Source: RPQJ01 sp963698735
Lineage (GTDB): Bacteria > Pseudomonadota > Gammaproteobacteria > Steroidobacterales > Steroidobacteraceae
Length of the DNA: 64,000 nt
Reading direction: 5' to 3'
Assembly (NCBI GenBank): GCA_963698735.1
Contig: CAVOSA010000010.1
Location: 32,958-96,957, forward strand
The position numbers and the translations under genes are program-made. Below, in pieces: positions 26,401-33,453 of the stretch; the first letter of the stretch is position 1, and each line of letters starts with the position of its first letter. The notes under the pieces are model-generated. The model saw nothing but the letters and a program-made list of their open reading frames with translations. It did no database searches and was not told where the DNA came from.

Positions 26401-27259
26401 AGGCGCGAACGGCTACGAGGTCGAAGGCGAAGTGAAGATTCCCAGCGCGCGAATTTCGCCGCGCCAGCTCACGACCACGGTCAGCACGTCGCCGGACGAA
26501 CGCATCGTCGGCCTGGAGGATGTCGACGAGTCCGGACCGTCGACCGCCGACCGCATCACGAGCCGGATCAAGGTCAGCCTGGGCGATGCCGTTCGCGTCG
26601 ATGCGTACGGACTCAAGGCGCGGCTCGAGGGTAGCGTCACCGTTTCGACGGTGCCGGACGACGTCGCGCGCGGCAACGGCGTGATCAGGGTGGCGGAAGG
26701 CCAGTACCGGGCGTTCGGCCAGGACGTGCGCATCACCAGGGGCACGCTCACCTACAACGACACACCGCTCAGCGAGCCGCTGCTCGACATCGTCGCCGAG
26801 CGCAAGATCAAGGATGCCGACATCACGGTGGCGGTGAACGTGCGCGGGACGATCGACCAGCCGTTCATCACGATCACCTCGCAACCCGCCATGCCAAGCA
26901 ACGAGGCACTGTCGTACCTGCTGACCGGGCGTTCGATCGACACTTTGCAGTCGGGCGAGGCCGCCGACATCAACAAGGCCGCCGAGAACCTGGCTTTCAG
27001 CGGCGGCGGCCTGCTGCTCGGCGGCGTTGGCTCGCGCCTCGGACTCGACGAAGTGTCGGTGGAGCGTACCGGCGACGACGACACCTCCGTCGTGCTCGGC
27101 AAGGCACTGTCGCCGAAGCTGTTCGTGAGCTACGGCATCTCGATTGCGGAGGCGATCAATACGATCAAGCTCCGGTACACGTTGAACGAGCGCTGGTCGA
27201 TCAAGGCCGAGGCGGGTCTGGAGCAGAGCGCGGACGTCGAGTACAGGATCGAGCGGTAG
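23459..27259 (+). CDS. tamB: Translocation and assembly module inner-membrane protein TamB
   Basis: A 1266-residue AsmA-like bridge protein. An N-terminal membrane helix (about residues 6-25, WLIFGGLLLFLAGALGGITH) anchors a very long beta-rich periplasmic body and a C-terminal DUF490/TamB domain ending in YTLNERWSIKAEAGLEQSADVEYRIER, similar to the barrel-like end of TamB proteins. The length is within the family range (about 1250-1300). It starts at GTG directly after tamA. The gene ends 29 bp before the first large hairpin repeat. Confidence 0.9.
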   Translation: MRRGWLIFGGLLLFLAGALGGITHWLVNTQQGLDFALAQLHRLPNVSIEVFGARGTLAGTLEANRIVLDHEAVHIVVRGVKVKPEPAGLVVGRLGLEDLSIARTEVTLKRRPPQPESEPHFLPAGLHLTAPGFRLGAIAVTLQNGQRIEAREAKGSLDVTRWRLTLDPVDVRGPDGLITGSLVLRAMQPLGLRADLRGEWQLPGDEFEYRFRMVTRGNLDRLGADLYLDSPAKLTFTGTLLDLTEKPRADGTFRLSDFDGSPWIPAGRLPQLSGSVTLAAGLSSLGLDGTFTSPALPGQQLRLQGAGRWEGKTIELANLQAWLPRMGLSVTSSGTVTLPAADAPDGTLPRLVLNGEWVALRWPVALEGEPVVQSPQGVYTLEGSMPYRFTTRAQVEGPAIPSTSFEAAGTVTRDSVLLDRFDGYALRGRLQGRGALSWAGNQAWNFDVDASSIAISELRPGVEGRLNARGTIAGAGLNSAAPWTARLSSLSGTMFGRPLTGRGEISHRDGNFDLKGVRIANGPSFADINGRIGATALDLDWNVDLRSLAVALPGMSGQLVSRGTARGTAQRPQLQGTARVREFSYGGVDVASIDFEADIDTSDQRRSSVSFRADTIDAAGLGIDFARGSLAGLMADHRITLDVASPGDPERRITEFKGELLAEGGYDLARNEWTGDLSSAEIRFPEGDARLIQPAALVLGPSLLRAAPICLRTDADARLCVEGEHRAQPLSWRMIYSAQDWPLQRLLRSLLGWREFDGRLQASGWAEKTPGKDWVGGTTLLVDEPTINIPRNKFRVERIPLGSSRFDLRAEPDRILANVDIDVDESTRIEGEAVVTRVAGQLLTSPLSGHVKGRSEAIKALPLLIPEIDRAAGRLDGNITLGGTLGEPTFNGDFQVRDGVLELYRTNLKITGLKADGAFTGDVLKFSATGATAKGGLTLDGNFSWPDGIMTGSMLMRGEQLLVADTPELRVLASPDLVLRAGANGYEVEGEVKIPSARISPRQLTTTVSTSPDERIVGLEDVDESGPSTADRITSRIKVSLGDAVRVDAYGLKARLEGSVTVSTVPDDVARGNGVIRVAEGQYRAFGQDVRITRGTLTYNDTPLSEPLLDIVAERKIKDADITVAVNVRGTIDQPFITITSQPAMPSNEALSYLLTGRSIDTLQSGEAADINKAAENLAFSGGGLLLGGVGSRLGLDEVSVERTGDDDTSVVLGKALSPKLFVSYGISIAEAINTIKLRYTLNERWSIKAEAGLEQSADVEYRIER

Positions 27260-27288
27260 CGACATCGCCTTGCGAGGGTCGATTGGGC

Positions 27289-27354
27289 GGGGTTCCGGTC
27301 TTGCTCCGGCGAGCGGAAAGGCAGACACGCTCGCCGGAGCAAGACCGGAACCCC
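27289..27354. repeat. Structured repeat copy 1: 27-bp-arm hairpin with conserved loop
   Basis: Arms at 27289-27315 and 27328-27354 are perfectly complementary over 27 bp and enclose the 12-nt loop GAAAGGCAGACA. The loop and inner stem are identical to copy 2, in opposite orientation. Copy 3 at 58 kb shares the loop but has different arms. The element follows tamB and lies between converging genes. Confidence 0.85.
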
Positions 27355-27368
27355 ACCCCCGACATTCC

Positions 27369-27523
27369 GCGCCTGAGCGACTCATCGGGCCGATCGATCT
27401 GCGGCGACCGCCGTCGACTGCGCCCGCCCGATGACTCGCACGGCGCATGCAGCCGGACAGCGCTCGTCGACGATACATGCGCCGTGCGAATTCCCGGGCT
27501 TGGGCGGGAATTCGCTCAGGCGC
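27369..27523. repeat. Inner parts of the head-to-head repeat pair
   Basis: Between the two big hairpins, copy 1 runs GCGCCTGAGCGA (27369-27380), then a 9-bp stem TCATCGGGC/GCCCGATGA (27382-27390, 27426-27434). Copy 2, read on the minus strand, runs GCGCCTGAGC, then a stem GAATTCCCG/CGGGAATTC (27488-27496, 27505-27513). The copies meet in a 13-bp inverted repeat, CGCACGGCGCATG at 27437-27449 with its complement at 27476-27488. No gene is seen in the whole 27260-27636 gap. Confidence 0.75.
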
Positions 27524-27532
27524 GGAGTATCC

Positions 27533-27608
27533 GGCGTCCGTTCCGGGTCCGATCCCGGCGAGCGTGTCTGCCTTTCCGCTCGCCGGGATCGGGCCTGGAA
27601 CGGACGCC
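27533..27608. repeat. Structured repeat copy 2 (inverted relative to copy 1)
   Basis: A 32-bp-arm hairpin at 27533-27564 and 27577-27608 with two mismatches. The loop TGTCTGCCTTTC is the complement of the copy 1 loop. The outer stem sequence differs from copy 1, while stem pairing is kept. It ends 29 bp before the stop of the converging Nudix gene. Confidence 0.85.
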
Positions 27609-27636
27609 CATGAATCCCAGACGCCCACAGCGCACT

Positions 27637-28260
27637 TCAATCGAAGTCCGTGGGAATCTCCGGGCGCAGAAAGTGCTGCCGCATGCGCAGCACCTGCTGC
27701 GGCGTGCAGCGCCCGATCGACATCGGCGGCAGGGCGTCCGGCGCGAAGAAATCCACGCCATCCGTCTCGTAGCTGCCACGCGCCTCGCCACCCACGATCT
27801 CGCAGAGAAAGAACGCCTTCCAGCTGTGGTGCAGCGAGAGCGTGTGGCCGTGAGCATTGCGGTCGTACAGCGCGGCGAGCTTGATCGCGCGCACGCGGAA
27901 GCCGGCCTCCTGCTCGATCTCGCGCCGCACTGCACCTGACGGTGAATCGTTCACGTCGGCCCAGCCGCCCGGCAGGGTCCAGAGCCCGTCCGCGGTCTCG
28001 CGGACCAGCAACACCTTGCCATCGTCGGGACGGAAGACAGCGCCGCGGACTTCGATCTTGGGGGTGACGTAGCCGCTCTCGCGCGCCCAGTCGGCGCGCA
28101 AACCGGCCGGGTCCGCACCGGCGCCCTGTGCGAGCAACTCAGCGGCAATCCGCTCGATGGCGTCGTAACGTTCGCGGTCGTACTCGTCTTTGCAGAAATG
28201 CAGGCCCGTGCGGGAGAGCGCCTGCAGGCTGCGGAAGAGTTCGAGACGCCGGTCACTCAT
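27637..28260 (-). CDS. Nudix hydrolase with N-terminal helical domain
   Basis: A 207-residue Nudix protein. An N-terminal helical region of about 60 residues (RRLELFRSLQALSRTGLHF) matches the Nudix_N extension found in ADP-ribose and nucleotide-sugar pyrophosphatases. The Nudix box is GGWADVNDSPSGAVRREIEQE, about residues 101-121. The substrate is unassigned. It is divergent from argR, 76 bp away, and may share the palindromic control region there. Confidence 0.83.
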   Translation of the reverse strand: MSDRRLELFRSLQALSRTGLHFCKDEYDRERYDAIERIAAELLAQGAGADPAGLRADWARESGYVTPKIEVRGAVFRPDDGKVLLVRETADGLWTLPGGWADVNDSPSGAVRREIEQEAGFRVRAIKLAALYDRNAHGHTLSLHHSWKAFFLCEIVGGEARGSYETDGVDFFAPDALPPMSIGRCTPQQVLRMRQHFLRPEIPTDFD

Positions 28261-28275
28261 GGCCAGTCCCCGGGC

Positions 28276-28300
28276 TTGACACCGTTTGCATAATTATGCA
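28276..28300 (+). promoter_or_regulatory. argR promoter -35 with ARG-box-like palindrome
   Basis: TTGACA at 28276-28281 is a perfect -35 element. TGCATAATTATGCA at 28287-28300 is a perfect 14-bp palindrome in the promoter spacer. It resembles the ArgR operator TGAATAWWWATTCA with C for A in each half. Its position would let ArgR repress its own promoter and perhaps the divergent Nudix gene. The -10 is weak or unclear. Confidence 0.6.
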
Positions 28301-28336
28301 CATTTACGGACCTTTTATTCACCTGTGCCCCAAGCA

Positions 28337-28798
28337 ATGCCGCTGACTGCCGACCTCAATGCCCAGGCCCAGCGCCGCGATGCGATCGTCCGCATCCTGC
28401 GCCAGAACGCCGTTGCGCGTCAGGCCGAGCTGGTCGACCTGCTGCATCGCGAAGGCCATGACGCCACGCAGTCGAGCGTGAGCCGCGACCTGCGCGAACT
28501 TGGCGTGGTCAAGGGCGGCGACCGTTACCTGCTGCCGGCGGTCGAGGACGCGCTCACCCCGAGCCACTTCGAAAGCATCCGCACGTTCGTCAAGGGCTAC
28601 CGCGCCGCGGGGCCCTGCCTGACCGTAATCCGGACGTCAGTCGGCACGGCCCAGAGCGTCGCCATCGCGCTCGACAAGGCACGCTGGCCGGAAGTCGTCG
28701 GCACCATCGCGGGCGACGACACGATCTTCATTGCCACGGAGAGTGCCCGCATGCAGCGCCGCCTGCACGAGCAGCTCCGCACCCACTTCGGACGCTGA
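28337..28798 (+). CDS. argR: Arginine repressor ArgR
   Basis: A 153-residue regulator. The N-terminal winged helix has the TQSSVSRDLRELGVVK recognition helix, and the C-terminal oligomerisation/arginine-binding domain ends in VVGTIAGDDTIFIAT, where the acidic DD pair binds arginine. ArgR hexamers repress arginine synthesis. The ATG at 28337 matches the family N-terminus; an upstream ATG at 28286 would lie in the operator. argG starts 10 bp after the stop, so argR probably leads the operon it controls. Confidence 0.9.
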   Translation: MPLTADLNAQAQRRDAIVRILRQNAVARQAELVDLLHREGHDATQSSVSRDLRELGVVKGGDRYLLPAVEDALTPSHFESIRTFVKGYRAAGPCLTVIRTSVGTAQSVAIALDKARWPEVVGTIAGDDTIFIATESARMQRRLHEQLRTHFGR

Positions 28799-28808
28799 GA
28801 GTTCCCCG

Positions 28809-30026
28809 ATGACCACGAATGCCCAAGGCTCCAAGCCCATCCTGCTCGCGTTTTCCGGCGGACTGGACACCTCCTTCTGTGTGCCCTGGCTCGCGGAAAC
28901 CTACGGCCGTCCCATCGTCACGCTGACGGTGAACACGGGCGGCATCGACGACGAGGCCGCCAAGGTGCTCGCCGACCGATCGAGGACGCTTGGCGCCATG
29001 GCGCACCACCTCGTGGATGCGCGCCCGGCCTACTTCGAGCAGGTGCTCAAGTACCTGGTCATGGGCAACGTACGGCGCGGCAACCTGTACCCGCTGTGCG
29101 TCGGCGCGGAACGGGTCCTGCAGGCGCAGACGGTCGCTCAGTTCGCGCGGCAGCTCGGCACGGACGTCGTCGCGCACGGCTCGACCGCGGCCGGCAACGA
29201 CCAGGTCCGCTTCGAGGTGGCCCTGCGCACGCTGGCACCGGAGCTGGAGATCCTAGCGCCGGTTCGCGACAAGGCGTTCAAGCGGCCCGAGCAACTCGAA
29301 TACCTGCAGGCGCGGAAGCTCCCGGTGCCGCCGTTCGGCGCGGCTTACTCCGTCAATCGCGGCCTGTGGGGCGTGACCATAGGCGGCAAGGAAACGCTCG
29401 TCTCCGAAACCTGCATTCCCGATGAAGCATGGGTCCTGACGAAGGACGCCTTCACCCGGCCCCATGTGGCCGAGCGGCACACCATCGGCTTCGAAGCCGG
29501 TGTGCCCGGTTCGCTCGATGGCAGGAAGCTCGATCCGGTGAGCCTGATCGAGCAGGTCGAGACGATCGGCGCGAAGTTCGGCGTCGGCCGCGGCATCCAC
29601 CTCGGCGACACGATCATCGGCTTCAAGGGCCGCGTCGCCTTCGAAGCCCCGGCGGCGGAGGTGCTGCTCACGGCGCACCGCGAACTCGAAAAGCTGGTGT
29701 TGTCCGCACGCCAGGCACGGCTCAAGGATTCGCTCGCTACGCCCTATGGCGACCTGGTGCACGAAGGGCAGCACCTCGATCCGGTGTGCCGCGACATCGA
29801 GGCGTTCTTCGTCTCGACGCAGCAGCGCGTCACGGGCGAGGTGCACGTGCTGTTCCGGCCGGGCGTCGTCTTCATCGAAGGCACGTCGTCGCCGTACTCG
29901 CTCATGAAGGCGTCGAAAGGCGCCTACGGCGAATCGGCTGGTGAGTGGACCGCCGAGGAAGCCCATGGCTTCTCCAAGATGCTGGCCTTGCCGGGCATCT
30001 TCTACACGCGCGCCGGGCGCCACTGA
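28809..30026 (+). CDS. argG: Argininosuccinate synthase
   Basis: A 405-residue enzyme that joins citrulline and aspartate with ATP to form argininosuccinate. The PP-loop LLAFSGGLDTSFC at the N-terminus and the GSTAAGNDQVRFE segment are landmarks of the family. The DTS-F/YVNRGLWG pattern resembles the variant ArgG found in Xanthomonadales and Bacteroidetes clusters that use N-acylcitrulline. It follows argR by 10 bp and precedes the DUF1611-like gene by 29 bp. Confidence 0.9.
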   Translation: MTTNAQGSKPILLAFSGGLDTSFCVPWLAETYGRPIVTLTVNTGGIDDEAAKVLADRSRTLGAMAHHLVDARPAYFEQVLKYLVMGNVRRGNLYPLCVGAERVLQAQTVAQFARQLGTDVVAHGSTAAGNDQVRFEVALRTLAPELEILAPVRDKAFKRPEQLEYLQARKLPVPPFGAAYSVNRGLWGVTIGGKETLVSETCIPDEAWVLTKDAFTRPHVAERHTIGFEAGVPGSLDGRKLDPVSLIEQVETIGAKFGVGRGIHLGDTIIGFKGRVAFEAPAAEVLLTAHRELEKLVLSARQARLKDSLATPYGDLVHEGQHLDPVCRDIEAFFVSTQQRVTGEVHVLFRPGVVFIEGTSSPYSLMKASKGAYGESAGEWTAEEAHGFSKMLALPGIFYTRAGRH

Positions 30027-30055
30027 GCACCGGCTGCGGCCCGGGGTAACACACG

Positions 30056-31141
30056 ATGCAGATGAAAACCGTCGTCGTCGACAAGATCGGCTCCATCGCG
30101 CAGGCCTGTGGCCTGGGCCACGAGTTGCGCGTCGCCACCACCGACTTCCCGTGCGAGGAAGGCGTGGTGCTGGTCGTCGAAGTTCTGACCAACAAGTCGA
30201 CGTACAACCAGCTCGAACTCACCAGCGGCCGCATGGCCAAGGTCTCCAAGGGCGACGTCATCGTCGGCGCCCTCGGGCACCGGCAGGCCTTGTTCGGATA
30301 CTCGGGCCACATCCCGGAGAAAGTTACCGTAGGCGACATCATCCAGGTGCTCAACATCGGTGGCGTGCTCGGCATCTGCGACTCCGTGAACCCGGACAAG
30401 GGCAAGCCGTTCGACGCGCGCGTGCTTGGCTGCGTGCTGCAGTTCCCATTCCTGGGCGAGCGCATCGGCGTGCCGGCGCGAGTCGGCTACCACCGTCTCG
30501 ATCAGGCCGCACCTCTCGACACGCACGGCGTGCCGGTGGTCGCGCTCGCGGGCACCTGCATGGAAGCCGGCAAGACCGCCGCGGCCTGCGCGATCGTGAG
30601 CCGGATGCGGCATCGAGGCCTCGCCGTGCACGCGTTCAAGGCCACCGGCGTCTCGTTGCGCCGCGACATCCTGGCCATGGAAGACGCCGGCGCGCGCCGC
30701 AGCCAGATCTTCACCGACTTCGGCATCGTGACGACGACGGCCGCTTCGGGACCGGCCCTCACGCGCACGATGCTGACCGAGATGACGCAGGGCCGGCCCG
30801 ACGTCGTCGTCTTCGAACTCGGCGACGGCATCCTCGGCGCCTATGGCGTCGAAGCCATCCTCTCCGCCCCCGACATCGCGAAATCGCTGACGGCGGTGAT
30901 CCTTTCGGCCAACGACCCGGTCGCGGCCTGGGGCGGCGTGAAGCTGCTGCGCGAGCGTTTCAACATCGAGCCGTGCGCGGTGACTGGCCCCGCGACCGAC
31001 AACGCAGTCGGCGTGAACATCATCGAGCAGCAGATGAACGTGCGCGCGTTCAACGCGATCACGGCGGGTGCGTCCCTCGGCGACCACATCATCGAATCGC
31101 TCGGCCTGGCAGCGCAGCCGGTGGCGGCGGTGAACCAGTGA
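30056..31141 (+). CDS. DUF1611-like P-loop protein in the arginine operon
   Basis: A 361-residue protein with no standard arginine-pathway name. The N-terminal 155 residues are beta-rich. The C-terminal part is a P-loop NTPase-like domain with GTCMEAGKT at 166-174, a KATGVSLRRDIL segment and a hydrophobic DVVVFELGDGIL strand resembling Walker B. This layout recalls the DUF1611/DgcN family, whose member DgcN is reported to be a D-glutamate N-acetyltransferase. It sits between argG and argC, and its TGA overlaps the GTG of argC. With argA and argJ absent, an N-acyltransferase role in arginine synthesis is an attractive guess, not shown. The family call is by eye. Confidence 0.5.
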   Translation: MQMKTVVVDKIGSIAQACGLGHELRVATTDFPCEEGVVLVVEVLTNKSTYNQLELTSGRMAKVSKGDVIVGALGHRQALFGYSGHIPEKVTVGDIIQVLNIGGVLGICDSVNPDKGKPFDARVLGCVLQFPFLGERIGVPARVGYHRLDQAAPLDTHGVPVVALAGTCMEAGKTAAACAIVSRMRHRGLAVHAFKATGVSLRRDILAMEDAGARRSQIFTDFGIVTTTAASGPALTRTMLTEMTQGRPDVVVFELGDGILGAYGVEAILSAPDIAKSLTAVILSANDPVAAWGGVKLLRERFNIEPCAVTGPATDNAVGVNIIEQQMNVRAFNAITAGASLGDHIIESLGLAAQPVAAVNQ

Positions 31142-32199
31142 CCGCGCGCACGCCCGCGATCGTGCTCGGCGGCACCGGCTACGTTGCCGGCGAACTGCTG
31201 CGCCTGCTCGCGGCGCATCCGTACTTCGACCTGGCCGCGGTCGCCTCCGACAGCCAGCCGGACGAGCCCGTGGCGCAGTTCTTCCGGCACCTGCAGCCCG
31301 TGCTGCCGCACCTGCGCTTCGCGAGCCACGACGAGATTCTCGAGTACGTCACGGCGAACCCGCAGACGGCGGTCTTCTCGGCCGCCCCGCACGGCGTGTC
31401 GGCCGGACTGATCGACAGGTTGCTGACCGCCGCCGAGCAGGCGGGAACACGGGCTCGCGTCGTCGACATCTCGGCGGACTTCCGCTACCCGAGCGCGGAC
31501 GCCTACGAGGCCGTCTACAAGCACGCGCATGGCGCGCCGGCGCGCATCGACGAATTCACCTGCGCGGTGCCGGAGCACCTCAACGCGCTGCACACGCCGC
31601 ACGTTGCGCATCCTGGTTGTTTCGCGACTGCGGTGCTGCTGGCGAGCGTGCCGCTGCTCTCGCTCGGCCTCGTCGAGCCGCGCCTGTTCGTCTCCGGCGT
31701 GACGGGCAGCACCGGTTCCGGCCGGCAGCCGACGGCCGGCACGCACCATCCGCAGCGGCACGGAGACCTGTATTCCTACAGCGCGCTGGCCCACCGGCAT
31801 GCGCCGGAAATCACCGTGCTCGCGCGGGCGGCCTCGGAGGTGGAGGCGGACTTTGCGTTCGTGCCGCACTCTGGCCCGTTCGCGCGCGGCATCCACGTGA
31901 CGGTGCAGGCCGTCACCGAGGAGCCGATCAGCACGCACGAGCTCGTGCACGCGCTCCGCGAGTACTACGACCAGTCGGTGTTCGTGCGCGTGAGCGGCGA
32001 CATGCCGCGGCTCAAGGACGTGGTGGCCAGCAATTTTGCCGAGCTCTCGGGCGTGAGCAACGGCCGCAGCGTGGCCGTGATGTGCGTCATCGACAACCTG
32101 ACCAAGGGTGCGGCCGGCGGCGCCGTGCAATGGATGAACCGCATGTTCGGGCACGAAGAGACGGCTGGCCTGATGACCTCCGCGCCGGGGTGGACCTGA
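31138..32199 (+). CDS. argC: N-acetyl (N-acyl)-gamma-glutamyl-phosphate reductase
   Basis: A 353-residue NADPH-dependent reductase that makes N-acylglutamate semialdehyde. The Rossmann motif is LGGTGYVAGELLRLL, the catalytic Cys lies in HPGCFATAVLL, and GSTGSGRQPTAGTHHPQRHGDL is the long-type loop. It starts at GTG overlapping the previous stop, and its own TGA overlaps the argD ATG, so the operon is tightly coupled. Confidence 0.92.
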   Translation: MTARTPAIVLGGTGYVAGELLRLLAAHPYFDLAAVASDSQPDEPVAQFFRHLQPVLPHLRFASHDEILEYVTANPQTAVFSAAPHGVSAGLIDRLLTAAEQAGTRARVVDISADFRYPSADAYEAVYKHAHGAPARIDEFTCAVPEHLNALHTPHVAHPGCFATAVLLASVPLLSLGLVEPRLFVSGVTGSTGSGRQPTAGTHHPQRHGDLYSYSALAHRHAPEITVLARAASEVEADFAFVPHSGPFARGIHVTVQAVTEEPISTHELVHALREYYDQSVFVRVSGDMPRLKDVVASNFAELSGVSNGRSVAVMCVIDNLTKGAAGGAVQWMNRMFGHEETAGLMTSAPGWT

Positions 32200-33365
32200 T
32201 GAACGCCGCGTTGTCGTGGGCCCCTCCAGCCGACCACCTCGCGCCCGTGTATGCGCAGTGGGCGCTCGACGTGGTGGGTGCCTCCGGCGTCCACCTGCAC
32301 ACGCGTGACGGGCGGCAGGTTCTCGACCTGTACGGCGGCCATGCCGTCGCCGCCCTGGGGTACTCGCATTCGCGGTTGCTCGCGGCGCTCGCGGCGCAGG
32401 CGAAAGCGCTGATTTTCCAGAGCAATGCGGTACCGCTCGAGGTCCGCGCGCGGGCGGCCCTGCGGCTCACCCGGTTCGCCGGCCTCGGTCTCAACACCGC
32501 GTTCTTCGTCAACACCGGCGCCGAAGCGAACGAGAACGCGCTGAAACTCGCGCTGCGCATCACGGGCCGGCGCAAGGTCGTCGCCGTCGAGGGCAGCTTC
32601 CACGGTCGCACGGCTGCAGCCGGCGCCGTGACCTGGGGCGCGGCGCACAAGTGGTATGGGTTTCCGCAGGCGCCGTTCGAGGTCGAGTTCGTCCCGCGGG
32701 GCGACCTGCAGGCAGTCGAGCGGATCGTCGGCACGGATACCGCGGCGGTGATCGTCGAGCCGGTGCAAGGCGTCGGCGGCGCGCTCGACCTCGGCGAACC
32801 GTTCCTGTCGGCACTGCGCCAGCGCTGCACCGACGTCTGTGCGCTGCTCGTGTTCGACGAAGTCCAGTGCGGCATGGGACGCACGGGCTACCCGTTCGCC
32901 GCGAACATGTACGGCATCTCGCCGGACATGATCACCACGGCCAAGGCGCTTGGCGCCGGATTCCCGTGCGCCGCGCTGCTGATGGCGGACCATGTCGCGA
33001 GCCACCTCAAGACCGACGACCTCGGCACGACTTTCGGGGGCGGCCCGATGGCCTGCGCCATGATCGAGACCGTCGTCGACATCATCGAGAGTGAAGGCTT
33101 GCTGGCCAACGTACGCAAGCTTTCGCAGCAGATGCGCGAGACCTGCGTCGTCGGACCCGTGGCCGGCACACAGGGCGCCGGATTCCTGCTGGGACTTCGC
33201 ACACGGCGGCCCGCCAGGGACGTGCAACGCGAGTTGCTCGAGCAGCACGACATCCTGACCGGCACCAGCGGCGACCCGCACGTGGTCCGCATCCTGGCGC
33301 CGTACGTGCTCGAGTCGCAGCACGTCGCGCAGCTGCGCGACGCGCTCGCGTCCCTGCCGGCATGA
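32199..33365 (+). CDS. argD: N-acylornithine aminotransferase
   Basis: A 388-residue class-III PLP aminotransferase. It has VNTGAEANENALKLA (phosphate region), GSFHGRTAAAGA, LLVFDEVQCGMGRTG (the Asp that binds the PLP nitrogen) and TTAKALGAGFPCAALL, with the PLP-Lys in TAKALG. ArgD converts N-acylglutamate semialdehyde to N-acylornithine. The ATG overlaps the argC stop. An 88-bp gap with no visible signal separates it from argF'. Confidence 0.9.
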   Translation: MNAALSWAPPADHLAPVYAQWALDVVGASGVHLHTRDGRQVLDLYGGHAVAALGYSHSRLLAALAAQAKALIFQSNAVPLEVRARAALRLTRFAGLGLNTAFFVNTGAEANENALKLALRITGRRKVVAVEGSFHGRTAAAGAVTWGAAHKWYGFPQAPFEVEFVPRGDLQAVERIVGTDTAAVIVEPVQGVGGALDLGEPFLSALRQRCTDVCALLVFDEVQCGMGRTGYPFAANMYGISPDMITTAKALGAGFPCAALLMADHVASHLKTDDLGTTFGGGPMACAMIETVVDIIESEGLLANVRKLSQQMRETCVVGPVAGTQGAGFLLGLRTRRPARDVQRELLEQHDILTGTSGDPHVVRILAPYVLESQHVAQLRDALASLPA

Positions 33366-33453
33366 TCGGCGCGTAGCGCAATCCTCGCCCGCATCGCGCT
33401 CCGACCAACCCCTGCCCCCGGTCTTCCAGCCCCTGAACACTGACCACATCCCC

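Noticed and set aside
27289..27608. CRISPR array
   Set aside because: Only two inverted units with long stems, no regular spacers and no cas genes.
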